From the NCBI GenBank assembly GCA_020636045.1, contig JACJYP010000001.1:1-64000 (forward strand): a stretch of DNA of 64,000 nucleotides, written 5' to 3'. Shown piece by piece: positions 52,485 through 61,867 of this stretch. This stretch comes from Lewinellaceae bacterium (GTDB taxonomy: Bacteria > Bacteroidota > Bacteroidia > Chitinophagales > Saprospiraceae). The stretch's first letter is position 1. Every line of letters starts with the position of its first letter. A program made the translations under genes and the position numbers. The notes beneath the pieces are model-generated. The model saw only the letters and a program-made list of their open reading frames with translations, was not told the DNA's origin and made no database searches.

Positions 52485-53063
52485 ATGAAGGCCATCACTA
52501 TGCCCAGGCAGGAACTCGATTTGGAAAAAGTCTTGCTTGGCTGCCGCAAAGGCGACCGTAACAGCCAGCGCAGCCTTTACGAGCATTTCTACGGCTATGC
52601 AATGAGCATTTGCCTGCGTTATTCCGGGAGCCGGGATGAAGCGGTAGAGGTATTGAATGACGCATTCCTCAAAGTATTCGCAGGCCTCGACAAATACGAT
52701 CCTACATTCCCGTTCAGGACCTGGCTGCGTCGCATCCTGATCAACGCGGCCATCGATTATTACCGGAAACACCACAAAACGCTCGTTTTTCTGGAACTCA
52801 AGGCAGCCGAACATCTTGCAGACGAAGAGGCGCCCTTGCCCGTCATCGATCCCGATGAGGATGTGTTGCCCATTCTCAGGGAACTTTCGCCGTCTTACCG
52901 CCTGGTTTTCAATCTGTATGTAATGGAAGAATACAAACACCACGAGATCGCTGAATTGCTGGGCATCAGCGTCAGCACTTCCCGCTCCAACCTGGTACGC
53001 GCCATCGAAAACCTGCGCGCCCTGCTGATGAAAAAAAGCCCCTATCACATCAAACCGAACTGA
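52485..53063 (+). CDS. ECF-type RNA polymerase sigma factor
   Basis: 192 residues from ATG 52485 (52500 is also possible). Region 2: GDRNSQRSLYEHFYGYAMSI, EVLNDAFLKVFAGLDKYDP, FRTWLRRILINAAIDYYRK. Region 4: LSPSYRLVFNLYVMEEYKHH, EIAELLGISVSTSRSNLVRA. The frame runs further upstream into the preceding gene, but region 2 begins only after these starts. The next gene, 2 bp on, encodes a membrane protein with an anti-sigma-like N-terminus, the usual pairing. Confidence 0.92.
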   Translation: MKAITMPRQELDLEKVLLGCRKGDRNSQRSLYEHFYGYAMSICLRYSGSRDEAVEVLNDAFLKVFAGLDKYDPTFPFRTWLRRILINAAIDYYRKHHKTLVFLELKAAEHLADEEAPLPVIDPDEDVLPILRELSPSYRLVFNLYVMEEYKHHEIAELLGISVSTSRSNLVRAIENLRALLMKKSPYHIKPN

Positions 53064-53065
53064 TC

Positions 53066-54262
53066 ATGGACAAGTGGTTAAAGCAATTTCGGGACAATCT
53101 GGCGCGCAGGCCGGAACCTGCGTTCGAAGCACAGGACTGGCAGGATATGCAGCGCCGGCTCGACCGGCAGGACGATAAAAAGCCGCCGGTGGTAGCCTGG
53201 GTACTGCTGCCCTGGCTGCTATTGCTCCTTTCTTCCGGGTTGAACGTTTTTTTCTATACAACGCGGCAGGCGCCGCGCGAAAATGCCAAACAAGCCGATG
53301 CACGAACGGACAGCATCGTACGCACCAGGATCGTCTATCGCACGGATACGGTTTACAAAACACGCATCATAAAGGAAAAGAGCGCCCTTCCTGCATCCCT
53401 GAATGTCGCCCGAAATGAATTGTACGCAGGCCACCTGTCTTTCACAAAGTCAGCCGTTGCAATTAATGACACGGCAACCGACAGCCCAAGGGGAGCAAAC
53501 ACCCCGGCCGTTACAGGCGACACCACATCTCTGGATTTTTTGGCCGCGCCGTTACCCCCAATCAGTCATGTACAACCTGAAATATTCAGGAAATCCACCC
53601 CACCCTTCGCCGTCGCAGAACCTGCAACCATAAAGCGAAAAAAAACACTTCGACAACACCTGTACAAAGCGCGTCCGGATGCTTTCAGGCTAGGCATCTC
53701 GGGAGGGACCGCCATGCCATTCAGCAAGAATCTCAGCCGCCAGAGCGGGTATTTGCTGGGCTTGCAGGCAGAAATCGACTATGCTGCATGGCGCGTGTGG
53801 GCCGACGCACACTATTACAACACCCGCTTCGAAGCAAATCGAATGGACGAGGCCATCGGCGTTCCGCCGGTCGCTCCGCCATCTGACGACTTCGAATTCA
53901 ACAAGGCCGAAATACCGCAGCCGTTTATGCAATATTCTATCGGATTGCAATATATGTTCAACCACACCCGCCGCTTCAAACCCATGCTGGGCATTGGATA
54001 CGGGTTGCGCGTCGTGATGCCATACGAGATCGTATACGAATTCGGGAACAAAGCGCTTGGTATCGAATGGACCATCGATCAGCGGATCAGCCCGGCGAAA
54101 AAAACCGGCAGCATGGCATTGTTCAGAACGGGGCTGGAATATGAATTCGGAAAAAGGTGGCATGGAGGCCTGCTCACGCAATACGCCATTCCATTGCCCG
54201 GATCGAAAACGAATGCGACACGTATGCTTGACCTGCGCCTGCAGTGGATGTACCGGTTTTAG
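53066..54262 (+). CDS. Membrane protein: anti-sigma-like N-terminus linked to a C-terminal barrel domain
   Basis: 398 residues. Residues 1-40 are a charged cytoplasmic segment (MDKWLKQFRDNLARRPEPAF), then one membrane helix (VAWVLLPWLLLLLSSGLNVF), a ~130-residue polar linker, then from ~210 an outer-membrane barrel-like domain (AFRLGISGGTAMPFSKN, LLGLQAEIDYAAWRVWADA, MQYSIGLQYMFNHTR, MLDLRLQWMYRF). It sits 2 bp after the sigma gene, so it probably controls that sigma factor. The combination of an inner-membrane helix and barrel-like strands in one chain is noteworthy. Confidence 0.7.
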   Translation: MDKWLKQFRDNLARRPEPAFEAQDWQDMQRRLDRQDDKKPPVVAWVLLPWLLLLLSSGLNVFFYTTRQAPRENAKQADARTDSIVRTRIVYRTDTVYKTRIIKEKSALPASLNVARNELYAGHLSFTKSAVAINDTATDSPRGANTPAVTGDTTSLDFLAAPLPPISHVQPEIFRKSTPPFAVAEPATIKRKKTLRQHLYKARPDAFRLGISGGTAMPFSKNLSRQSGYLLGLQAEIDYAAWRVWADAHYYNTRFEANRMDEAIGVPPVAPPSDDFEFNKAEIPQPFMQYSIGLQYMFNHTRRFKPMLGIGYGLRVVMPYEIVYEFGNKALGIEWTIDQRISPAKKTGSMALFRTGLEYEFGKRWHGGLLTQYAIPLPGSKTNATRMLDLRLQWMYRF

Positions 54263-54393
54263 AAACACATGAAGATGATGTCAAAGACAAGTTTTCAAAA
54301 AAACGCACCCTGCGCAGCCTTTTGAGCAGGCAAAAGCGTAGTGATATGCAAACCCGGGTTTTTATTTTCTTCATTCAATAAATCATTCAGAAA

Positions 54394-55107
54394 ATGAAAC
54401 TCAGCACTTGTGTATTTCTGGCAATCACGGCCTGCACGTTCGCTTGTAAAAAGGATACGGTCCGCCTGCCGGATGATTCCTATCAACCGGTCATTTTGCC
54501 GGCCAACTTCTCCAACAGCACCCAACTGACCAACCCCTATTTCACTTTTGAAACGGGGAAAAAATACATCTACGAAGGGCAGACCGAAGACGGACTCGAA
54601 CGCGTGGAAGTACAACGCCTGGCCGATACCAGGGAAGTGCTTGGCATTACCTGCGTTATCGTCAACGACAAAGTCTGGCTGAACGGCATACTCGTAGAAG
54701 ACACCGACGACTGGTATGCCCAGGACAACGACGGCAACGTGTGGTACATGGGTGAGGACGTCGACAATCTCAACCCCGACGGAAGTGTGCGCGACCACGC
54801 AGGCGCCTGGGAAGCAGGTGTCGACGGCGCCCGGGCAGGATTGGCGATGCCGGCCAACCCGCAGGCAGGGATGTCTTACCGGCAGGAATATTACTTCAAC
54901 CACGCAGAAGACGAGGCCGAAATCCTGGAAACCGGTCTCACGATCACGACGCCATACGGCAATTTTGCAGATTGTCTGAAAACGCGCGAATGGACGGACC
55001 TGGAACCCGACGTCAATGAAAACAAATTTTATGCCCCCGGCGTGGGTATCGTTAAAAGCGTCAACGTGACGGACAACGAGGAAGTACTCCTGATCGACAT
55101 ACAGTAG
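54394..55107 (+). CDS. Lipoprotein of unknown function
   Basis: 237 residues with a lipoprotein signal (LAITACTFAC). Body: FTFETGKKYIYEGQTEDGLE, VEDTDDWYAQDNDGNVWYMG, NPQAGMSYRQEYYFNHAED, NKFYAPGVGIVKSVNVTDN. This pattern occurs in many bacterial secreted proteins of unknown role. It could belong to the sigma/anti-sigma transcript (131 bp downstream). No catalytic motif recognised. Confidence 0.7.
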   Translation: MKLSTCVFLAITACTFACKKDTVRLPDDSYQPVILPANFSNSTQLTNPYFTFETGKKYIYEGQTEDGLERVEVQRLADTREVLGITCVIVNDKVWLNGILVEDTDDWYAQDNDGNVWYMGEDVDNLNPDGSVRDHAGAWEAGVDGARAGLAMPANPQAGMSYRQEYYFNHAEDEAEILETGLTITTPYGNFADCLKTREWTDLEPDVNENKFYAPGVGIVKSVNVTDNEEVLLIDIQ

Positions 55108-55174
55108 TGCATGCCTGAAGTTTTCAATGTGAAAAAATCACTGCTATTTGCTTACTGCGATCTTATAACAACGC

Positions 55175-56893
55175 TCAATACCGCCAACTCGTCAGGTCAA
55201 CTCCTTCGGGGGATCGTTCCTGTATCTCTTTTACCCATTTGGGAATAAAATACCGGTGATACCGCAAGCGTGAGATGGCGTTTGGCTGGGTATGGTCGCC
55301 GTTCCAGCAGTGCTCGGCGCGGTCGCCGTAGTCCACTTCCCCGTCGAACGGCGGCTCGTCGAGCGATTTCAGCACTTCTTCGGCGAGGTAGACGGCGTTG
55401 TTCAGGTAGTAATTGTCCATGTCGCCGCAGTAGATATGGATCTTGCCGCGCCATTTGTCGCCGTTTTCCGGCCAGTCACGCTTCAGGATATACGACAGGT
55501 CGTAGTGCTCGCGCCAGTAGGCGGCCACTGCCGGGTTGATTTCGCCGCTCACTTTGTCCCAGATCCGTTCGGGGTATCCGTCTTTTCCCACCGGCGAATA
55601 CACCGCTTCCCAGATGTCCCACTGCTGCCCGCTGCGGCCTTTGGTGCCCAGCGTCAGTTCCAGATAATTGCTCATCCGCAGCGTCATACTGATCTGCCCC
55701 AGGTAGTTGCGCTGGTCCGGGCGGTCCACATGGCCGAAGTCGCCGGCAAGGGCATATGCATTTTTGTCTTCGTAAATATTGACGAGGGAGTATGCGCGAA
55801 AATCGATCGGATCTGGGCAGGCGGCGTAGCAACCGTTGAATTCGCCGGGGTACATGACCTGCACAGCCAGGGCTTCCCAGCCGCCAGTACTGCCGCCGTA
55901 GGTCAGGCGCGCCCAGCCTTCGCCGATGCCGCGAAAACGGCGCTCGATCTCGGGAATGAGTTCGTACATGATCGCATCGCCGTACGGACCTACATTTGCC
56001 GAATTCACGGCATACGAGTCGTCGTAAAACGGACATGGATGCTGAATTTCCACCGCCAGCACACGCGGAAAGTCGGGGCCCGTCCACATTTTGTAAAAAT
56101 CGTATGCTTCCTGCTGCACGATGCGGTTGTAGCCGTCGAGCCGGAAGCGTTCGCTGTACACAGGCTTCAGGTCGGGGTCGGGTGGCTCGGTGCGGAAGCC
56201 GCCGAAATCAGGGGTAAAATGGTTGTGGTAGATGGCCACCGGGTAACGAACATCGGGATGCTCGGCCCAGCCTTCGGGCAGCAGCACGTGCGCACCGAGG
56301 AACATCGGCCGGCCCCAGAATTCGGTCAGCAGTTTGCTTTGTATCTCGATGTGCTTCACATATTTCGTATCGGCGGGCTTTTTGATGGGCGGGATCACCT
56401 CCGTCAGTTCGATGCGAAAAGCATCCGTTTTTCGGGGATCGAGGGTGACCAGCACCGGCTTGGAGTACAGATTGCCCGGCGCCAGGTTCCACTGCTGGCC
56501 TTCGCCGCGGTCCATCGGCATTTTCACCACATGCCCGTCTTTCCGGTGAAAGGTCTCGTATTTGTGCAACAGCGCCTGCACATAGTATTGCCCGGGCGGC
56601 AGCTCCGCCATCTGTTGTAACGGATACCCGAACACGTCGCCTTCGAACATCAGGGCAGTACCGGGACGCCAGTCTTCAACGTCCATTCCGAATATCTGCG
56701 CAGACTTGTAGTCGCCACGCACTTGAAATCGCGGCTCGTTGTCGCCCGATCGCGCGAGCATGATCAGCAGGCGGCCGTCGAGCGCGGTTGCCTCTTCCTG
56801 TGCCGGAAGCGCGACGGAAAAGCGGGTTTGTGCAGACATTACAAGGGGAAAAAAACAGCAAAAAACAATGCGGATAGCGAACATAGGTGGCAT
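55175..56893 (-). CDS. Secreted esterase-like alpha/beta hydrolase
   Basis: 572 residues from ATG 56893 (56884 is equally possible), opening the signal peptide (FAIRIVFCCFFPLVMSAQ). A beta-rich N-terminal part (~25-190) precedes an esterase domain: ARLTYGGSTGGWEALAVQVM contains the nucleophile serine in GGSTGG, and HCWNGDHTQP near the end may carry the catalytic His. The fold resembles the esterase D/Fes-like family. The substrate is unknown. Monocistronic; convergent with the lipoprotein gene before it. Confidence 0.8.
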   Translation of the reverse strand: MPPMFAIRIVFCCFFPLVMSAQTRFSVALPAQEEATALDGRLLIMLARSGDNEPRFQVRGDYKSAQIFGMDVEDWRPGTALMFEGDVFGYPLQQMAELPPGQYYVQALLHKYETFHRKDGHVVKMPMDRGEGQQWNLAPGNLYSKPVLVTLDPRKTDAFRIELTEVIPPIKKPADTKYVKHIEIQSKLLTEFWGRPMFLGAHVLLPEGWAEHPDVRYPVAIYHNHFTPDFGGFRTEPPDPDLKPVYSERFRLDGYNRIVQQEAYDFYKMWTGPDFPRVLAVEIQHPCPFYDDSYAVNSANVGPYGDAIMYELIPEIERRFRGIGEGWARLTYGGSTGGWEALAVQVMYPGEFNGCYAACPDPIDFRAYSLVNIYEDKNAYALAGDFGHVDRPDQRNYLGQISMTLRMSNYLELTLGTKGRSGQQWDIWEAVYSPVGKDGYPERIWDKVSGEINPAVAAYWREHYDLSYILKRDWPENGDKWRGKIHIYCGDMDNYYLNNAVYLAEEVLKSLDEPPFDGEVDYGDRAEHCWNGDHTQPNAISRLRYHRYFIPKWVKEIQERSPEGVDLTSWRY

Positions 56894-57087
56894 TTTGCTG
56901 CGAAAGTAAGCAGAAGCAGTTTCAAATCGGTAAACCGAAGGATTTCTCAATAAGGCACGGCAGGAAGAGGGAATGAAAATTGCAGCCGATAGCCTGATAA
57001 ATGTGTTTTCAAGCGAAGAAAACCGTCATTCTGCCAACGAATGACAGTTACCGGTCGTTTATGAAAAAAACTATCTCATGCAGCCGA

Positions 57088-57118
57088 TTGTTTTGCGCAC
57101 TTGCATGTATTATTTTTG
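57088..57118 (+). promoter_or_regulatory. Bacteroidota-type promoter
   Basis: TTG (57088-57090), 20-bp spacer, TATTTTTG (57111-57118), a full TAnnTTTG match. The ATG at 57134 is 15 bp downstream, leaving a very short leader for the 57134-58729 operon. Confidence 0.6.
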
Positions 57119-57133
57119 CCATAATTTTTGCAT

Positions 57134-57565
57134 ATGCCGGACATGATGTTTCGCCGTAAAGAAAAAGAATCGCCTCTCGAGCGTCTCGAACGCGAGGCCA
57201 ACGACGACTTTCGCCTGCTCGACGAACTCGGTCCGACGCATTTTGGCGCCGATCACCTCATGGAAATGCACGCGCAGGCGCGCGAACGGCTGACGATCTT
57301 CCGGGGTCGCCAGCGGCTGGCGATGATCATGGGCGGCACGGCAACGGGTTGGGTCCTGCTGGCTACGGTGGCCAACCTGTTTGGCTTTGAATGGCTGGCG
57401 TTCGCCACTTTCGGCGCTGCCGCCCTGAGTTTCGGCGCTTTCCTGTTCATCGTTTTCTGGCAAAAGAAACGCTTCGAAAGCCGCGGCGAACTCGAATACA
57501 CCAAACGCATCATCGAAGAAGAACTTCACCGCCGCGCACAACTGCGGCGGGAAGCGAATCGCTGA
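57134..57565 (+). CDS. Small membrane protein with two helices
   Basis: 143 residues from ATG 57134. Charged N-terminus (FRRKEKESPLERLEREANDD), two adjacent membrane segments (LAMIMGGTATGWVLLATVAN and LAFATFGAAALSFGAFLFIVF), and a charged coiled tail (TKRIIEEELHRRAQLRRE). No family recognised. It is 3 bp from the methyltransferase gene, so the two form an operon. Confidence 0.7.
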   Translation: MPDMMFRRKEKESPLERLEREANDDFRLLDELGPTHFGADHLMEMHAQARERLTIFRGRQRLAMIMGGTATGWVLLATVANLFGFEWLAFATFGAAALSFGAFLFIVFWQKKRFESRGELEYTKRIIEEELHRRAQLRREANR

Positions 57566-57568
57566 CAC

Positions 57569-58729
57569 ATGCCCGTATCGCAATTCCTTTCCGCGTTCCG
57601 CGCGGCCTTCGGATCGGGGCAGTTCCTGAAATGTACGCTCAGTAAGCCGAACGCCCGGGCCGAGAGCGATCTGAAAAACGTCTACCTACGCCCGGTAAGC
57701 CTGAAAAAAGGACTTTTCGTCGCCTTCAACTATCGCTACCGCACGCGGGATGAAGTCAAAAATCTTGACATAGAAGCCGCCATTGCACGCCTGGAGCAAC
57801 TGCTGGGCGCCCAATTCCTGAATGCCGAACTTTTCACCACCGACCGGCAATACAGCCTGCAATTTTCCCGGTCCGGCACTCCGCACCTCGGCAGCAAGGC
57901 GGCGGAAAACGCTGCCGCGCCCGACACTGCGCACGACCGCCGGAAAAACCGCCTGCTCGACCCCGCAGCGCCCTGGCTCCACCGGCTCGGCATCACCAGC
58001 GCCAAAGGAGAAGTGCTGGCCGCCGCGCAGGACAAGTGGCGCCAGATCAACAAATATCTCGAGATCATAGAAGCGCTGTTGCGCAGTACACCCCTGCCCG
58101 ACGATGCTCACATCGCCGATATGGGCTCCGGAAAGGGCTACCTCACCTTTGCCCTCTACGATTACCTGACCAACCGGGCCGGGCTGCAGCCCCGGGTGCA
58201 GGGCATCGAATTGCGTCAAAAACTGGTAGATTTCTGCAATGACGCAGCGCAGCAGGCGGGTTTTGAGGGATTATCGTTTATCTCCGCTGACATCGCCGAC
58301 TACCGGCCCGACCGGCTCGATATGCTGATCGCCCTGCATGCCTGCGATACGGCCACCGACCTGGCCCTTGCCGCCGGCATCAGGCATCAGGCCAGGATCA
58401 TCGTGGCGGCGCCCTGCTGCCACAAACAGATCCGCAAAGCCATGCACACGCGCAACGAACTTGCCCCGGTGCTCGCATTCGGCATCCTGGAAGAGCGGCA
58501 AGCCGAGATCCTGACCGACGGCATCCGCGCACTGCTGCTCGAATCCGAGGGCTACAAGACCCGGGTATTCGAGTTCGTTTCCACCGAACACACGGCCAAA
58601 AATGTCATGATCACGGCTGTGAGCGGCCCCCGCAATGAAAGCGCGCTGGAAAAAGTGGCGGCCCTGAAAGCGGGATTTGGCATAGAGGAGCACTACCTGG
58701 AAAAGTTGCTGGACAGCAGCGACCATTGA
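57569..58729 (+). CDS. SAM-dependent methyltransferase (Methyltransf_32 type)
   Basis: 386 residues. The N-terminal ~160 residues are a variable part (LRPVSLKKGLFVAFNYRYRT, FTTDRQYSLQFSR). The SAM domain begins at IADMGSGKGYLTFALYDYL (~188), followed by GIELRQKLVDFCN, LIALHACDTATDLAL and VAAPCCHKQIR, the last two hallmarks of the Methyltransf_32 (GSTCD-like) family; the substrate is not established and may be RNA. Conserved cysteines in APCCH are present. Co-transcribed with the small membrane protein. Confidence 0.85.
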   Translation: MPVSQFLSAFRAAFGSGQFLKCTLSKPNARAESDLKNVYLRPVSLKKGLFVAFNYRYRTRDEVKNLDIEAAIARLEQLLGAQFLNAELFTTDRQYSLQFSRSGTPHLGSKAAENAAAPDTAHDRRKNRLLDPAAPWLHRLGITSAKGEVLAAAQDKWRQINKYLEIIEALLRSTPLPDDAHIADMGSGKGYLTFALYDYLTNRAGLQPRVQGIELRQKLVDFCNDAAQQAGFEGLSFISADIADYRPDRLDMLIALHACDTATDLALAAGIRHQARIIVAAPCCHKQIRKAMHTRNELAPVLAFGILEERQAEILTDGIRALLLESEGYKTRVFEFVSTEHTAKNVMITAVSGPRNESALEKVAALKAGFGIEEHYLEKLLDSSDH

Positions 58730-58840
58730 TCACTTTACACTTGAAGCAGCCGGTTTTATCTGCTTCGCCGGCATCGGTCTGTCCGGGTATTCATTCGTCT
58801 AAGTTATTCGATTTTTAAGCGGGATTCAGAAGCGGCACTT

Positions 58841-58848
58841 TACTTTTG
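58841..58848 (+). promoter_or_regulatory. -7 box of the DUF1684 gene
   Basis: TACTTTTG fits TAnnTTTG and lies 34 bp upstream of ATG 58882. No clear TTG at the expected -33 distance. Confidence 0.4.
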
Positions 58849-58881
58849 CTGTTCTTTTTAAATAACAGTGTTTTTTAACAT

Positions 58882-59505
58882 ATGTGCCGATTATCCTTTT
58901 TTGCCGCCCTTCTGATCGCTCCGGTCATGCTCTCCGCACAGCAAACCGACACTACCTATGCAGCGGAGATCGCCCGCCACCGGGAGCACTACAAACAGGA
59001 ATTTGTGAGCGAATCGCGCTCCCCGCTGACGGAGCAGGACACCGCCATGCTCGACTTTTTCAGCCCCGACCCCTCGTGGCGTATCAGCGCCCGTTTCGAG
59101 CGCACCGAAGACGCCATGCCGTTCGATATGCCGACCTACAGCGGCCGCAGCGCGCAGTATCAGCAATACGGGGTTCTGTATTTTGACAAAGACGGCAAAA
59201 CCTACTCGCTGCAGATATACCAGAACCTGCGCCTGTTGACATCGCGGAAATACTACGATTACCTGTTCCTCCCGTTCAAAGACATAACCAACGACGAAAG
59301 CACCTATGGCGGCGGACGTTATCTGGACTTCAAGCAAGGCGATATCAGCGCCGATAACTGGATGACCATCGATTTCAACAAGGCCTACAATCCCTGGTGT
59401 GCTTACAGCGACGGCTACAACTGCCCGATCCCGCCTGCATCCAATCACCTGGAATTGCCGGTGAACGCAGGGGAAAAGAAATACCGGGGCGACAAGCATC
59501 ACTGA
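58882..59505 (+). CDS. DUF1684-family secreted protein
   Basis: 207 residues with a signal peptide (FFAALLIAPVMLSAQ). The family pattern is clear: EIARHREHYKQEF, LDFFSPDPSWRISARFER, VLYFDKDGKTYSLQIYQNLR, YDYLFLPFKDITNDESTYGG, GRYLDFKQG, DFNKAYNPWCAYSDGYNCPI and PPASNHLELPVNAGEKKY. DUF1684 proteins have no firmly assigned activity. The cysteine pair near the C-terminus (NPWCAY, GYNCPIPP) is typical of the family. Transcribed alone. Confidence 0.9.
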   Translation: MCRLSFFAALLIAPVMLSAQQTDTTYAAEIARHREHYKQEFVSESRSPLTEQDTAMLDFFSPDPSWRISARFERTEDAMPFDMPTYSGRSAQYQQYGVLYFDKDGKTYSLQIYQNLRLLTSRKYYDYLFLPFKDITNDESTYGGGRYLDFKQGDISADNWMTIDFNKAYNPWCAYSDGYNCPIPPASNHLELPVNAGEKKYRGDKHH

Positions 59506-59683
59506 TGAAGGCATATCTGTCGGCCGTTGTAAACATTAGGGTGTATTTTTCCTTTCTTTTGTCGGTTTTTATGACCCATTCCTGATCTTCGCTGTTTATT
59601 GAGGATTGAAACAAGCAGCGGCCGCGGCCGCACGCTATTGTTCATAAACCCTCTTCCCTCCGGGGAAATGCAGCAGGAGCTCT

Positions 59684-60826
59684 ATGAAAATCGGTATTGT
59701 CTGTTATCCCACATACGGCGGCTCGGGAGTGGTGGCCACCGAACTTGGCCTGGGGCTGGCGCGCAAAGGCCATGAAGTGCATTTTATTACCTACCGCCGG
59801 CCGGTCCGCCTTTCCCATTTTCACGAAAACGTTTTTTACCACGAAGTCGACAACGAAGATTATCCGCTGTTCGAATATCCTCCTTACGACACCGCGCTCG
59901 CTTCCACGATCGTAGATGTGGTCCGTTACCAAAACCTCGACCTGTTGCATGTGCACTACGCCATTCCGCACGCTGCGGTGGCTTATATGGCAAAAAAAAT
60001 ATTGCTTTCGCAGGGGCGTTACGTGCCGGTGGTGACCACGCTGCACGGCACGGATATCACGCTGGTGGGCAACAACCGCGCCTTCGCGCCGGTCGTAGAG
60101 TTCAGCATCAATAAAAGCGACGGCGTGACGGCCGTATCGCAAAGCCTGAAAGACGATACCCTTCGGCTTTTCCAGATCGAGCGCGACATCCGGGTGGTCT
60201 ATAATTTTATCAATTTCGATCGTTTCAGGAAAACGGACAAGGAACACTTCAAGAAGATCATTGCACCCAACGGCGAGCGCATCCTCGCACACACTTCCAA
60301 TTTCAGGAAGGTAAAACGCGTGGAAGACGTCATCCGCATCTTTCAACAGGTCTACAAAAAAGTGCCGTCCAAGCTGCTGATGATCGGCGACGGCCCCGAG
60401 CGCCAGAACGCCGAGCGCCTCTGCCGCGATATCGGCCTGTGCGACGAAGTGCGCTTTTTGGGCAAGCAGGACGCCATCGAAGAACTGCTTGCGATCTGCG
60501 ATCTGTTCATCATCCCTTCGGAAAGCGAGAGTTTCGGTCTTTCTGCCCTGGAAGCCATGGCCTGCGAAGTGCCGGTGATCTCATCCGACAGCGGCGGCCT
60601 GCCCGAAGTCAACATTCACGGCGTGACGGGCTTCACCAGCCCGCCGGGCAACGTGGACGAGATGGCCCGATATGCCATCGACCTGATGCAAAACGAAGAA
60701 ATGCTGGCCCGTTTCCGCGAAAATGCGCTCAATCAGGCCCGGCGATTCGACCTCGACAACATCCTTCCCGATTACGAGGCCTACTACGAAGAAGTATTGG
60801 AAAGAAGCGTGATCAAGGTAGAATAA
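59684..60826 (+). CDS. bshA: N-acetyl-alpha-D-glucosaminyl L-malate synthase (bacillithiol biosynthesis)
   Basis: 380 residues, GT4-family glycosyltransferase that transfers GlcNAc from UDP-GlcNAc to L-malate, the first step of bacillithiol synthesis. MKIGIVCYPTYGGSGVVATE is the characteristic BshA N-terminus; HVHYAIPHAAVAYMA, VTTLHGTDITLVG, VSQSLKDDT and the donor-site motif SESESFGLSALEAMACEVPV with SSDSGGLPE complete it. Length fits. The other bacillithiol genes are not in this window. It precedes hemC by 64 bp, which has its own promoter. Confidence 0.93.
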   Translation: MKIGIVCYPTYGGSGVVATELGLGLARKGHEVHFITYRRPVRLSHFHENVFYHEVDNEDYPLFEYPPYDTALASTIVDVVRYQNLDLLHVHYAIPHAAVAYMAKKILLSQGRYVPVVTTLHGTDITLVGNNRAFAPVVEFSINKSDGVTAVSQSLKDDTLRLFQIERDIRVVYNFINFDRFRKTDKEHFKKIIAPNGERILAHTSNFRKVKRVEDVIRIFQQVYKKVPSKLLMIGDGPERQNAERLCRDIGLCDEVRFLGKQDAIEELLAICDLFIIPSESESFGLSALEAMACEVPVISSDSGGLPEVNIHGVTGFTSPPGNVDEMARYAIDLMQNEEMLARFRENALNQARRFDLDNILPDYEAYYEEVLERSVIKVE

Positions 60827-60850
60827 ACCTGTTTTTGCCGCCGCGTTTTA

Positions 60851-60883
60851 TTGACGAAAGCAACGTGCAATCCATTACTTTTG
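60851..60883 (+). promoter_or_regulatory. Promoter of hemC
   Basis: TTG (60851-60853), 22-bp spacer, TACTTTTG (60876-60883), exact TAnnTTTG. The ATG at 60891 is only 7 bp further, so the transcript is probably leaderless or nearly so. Confidence 0.6.
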
Positions 60884-60890
60884 CCACCTC

Positions 60891-61775
60891 ATGACACTCA
60901 AGATCGGCACCCGCGGCAGCAAACTCGCCCTCTGGCAGGCAGCATTCACGCAAAAGGAGCTCGCGCGCATCGGCGTGGAGAGCGAACTCGTGGTCATCAA
61001 AACCAAAGGCGATCAGGTACAGCACCTCGGCTTCGACAAAATGGAGGGGAAGGGCTTTTTTACCAAAGAGATCGAAGATGCCCTGCTGCGCGGCGAAGTG
61101 GACCTCGCAGTGCATTCCATGAAAGACCTGCCTACCACCCAGCCGGACGGGCTCGTGATCACGGCCGTATCGTACCGCGACAACCCGGCAGACTGGCTGC
61201 TGGTCAGGCCCGAAGCCGTGGACACCGGTAAAACATTTCACCTGAAAGAAGGCGCGCTGGTCGGCACCTCCGCCGCGCGCCGGAAAGCGCAGTTGCTCGA
61301 TTTCAGGCCGGATGCACAGGTCAAAGACATCCGCGGGAACGTGCCGACCCGCCTGGAAAAGCTGCGCGGCGGCGATTTCGACGCCATTTTTCTCGCTGCC
61401 GCCGGGCTCAACCGGCTTGGCCTCGATACCGAAGATCTTGTAAAAATAGAACTCAACCCGCGCGAATTCGTACCGGCGCCCGCACAGGGAGTGCTTGCCT
61501 GGCAAACCAATCGACACGACCAGCGCACCAGACTCCTGCTAAAAAAAATACACCACCCGGAAGTGTCTGCCTGTACAAATGTGGAACGCCGCGTGCTCCA
61601 GTTGATGGGCGGCGGCTGCCAGTTGCCCCTGGGCGTCTACTGCGAGCGCGATGCAGCAGGCAACTACCACGCTTTTGCCGCCAGCACCACCGGCGGCGCC
61701 ATGCGCAGGACGCATATTTCCTCCAGCACCAATTTTGGCCTCGCCGACCGCCTCGCCGCCGAATTGAAGGATTAG
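60891..61775 (+). CDS. hemC: Hydroxymethylbilane synthase (porphobilinogen deaminase)
   Basis: 294 residues; polymerises four porphobilinogen molecules into hydroxymethylbilane in tetrapyrrole synthesis. Signature parts: KIGTRGSKLALWQA, FFTKEIEDALLRGEVDLAVH, SMKDLPTTQPDGL, GTSAARRKAQLL, DIRGNVPTRLEKLRGGDFDA, AAAGLNRLG, PAPAQGVLAW. The dipyrromethane-cofactor cysteine is Cys243 in MGGGCQLPLG. Slightly shorter than the E. coli enzyme at the C-terminus, as often in Bacteroidota. No other hem gene adjoins. Confidence 0.95.
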   Translation: MTLKIGTRGSKLALWQAAFTQKELARIGVESELVVIKTKGDQVQHLGFDKMEGKGFFTKEIEDALLRGEVDLAVHSMKDLPTTQPDGLVITAVSYRDNPADWLLVRPEAVDTGKTFHLKEGALVGTSAARRKAQLLDFRPDAQVKDIRGNVPTRLEKLRGGDFDAIFLAAAGLNRLGLDTEDLVKIELNPREFVPAPAQGVLAWQTNRHDQRTRLLLKKIHHPEVSACTNVERRVLQLMGGGCQLPLGVYCERDAAGNYHAFAASTTGGAMRRTHISSSTNFGLADRLAAELKD

Positions 61776-61867
61776 CGGCCCCAAGTGGCCCCAAGCTCTG
61801 GTTGGGGAATGATCACGCGATTTCAGGTGAACGTTGAGGTTACCTGCCGTGATTGCGTCTGCCCTGT

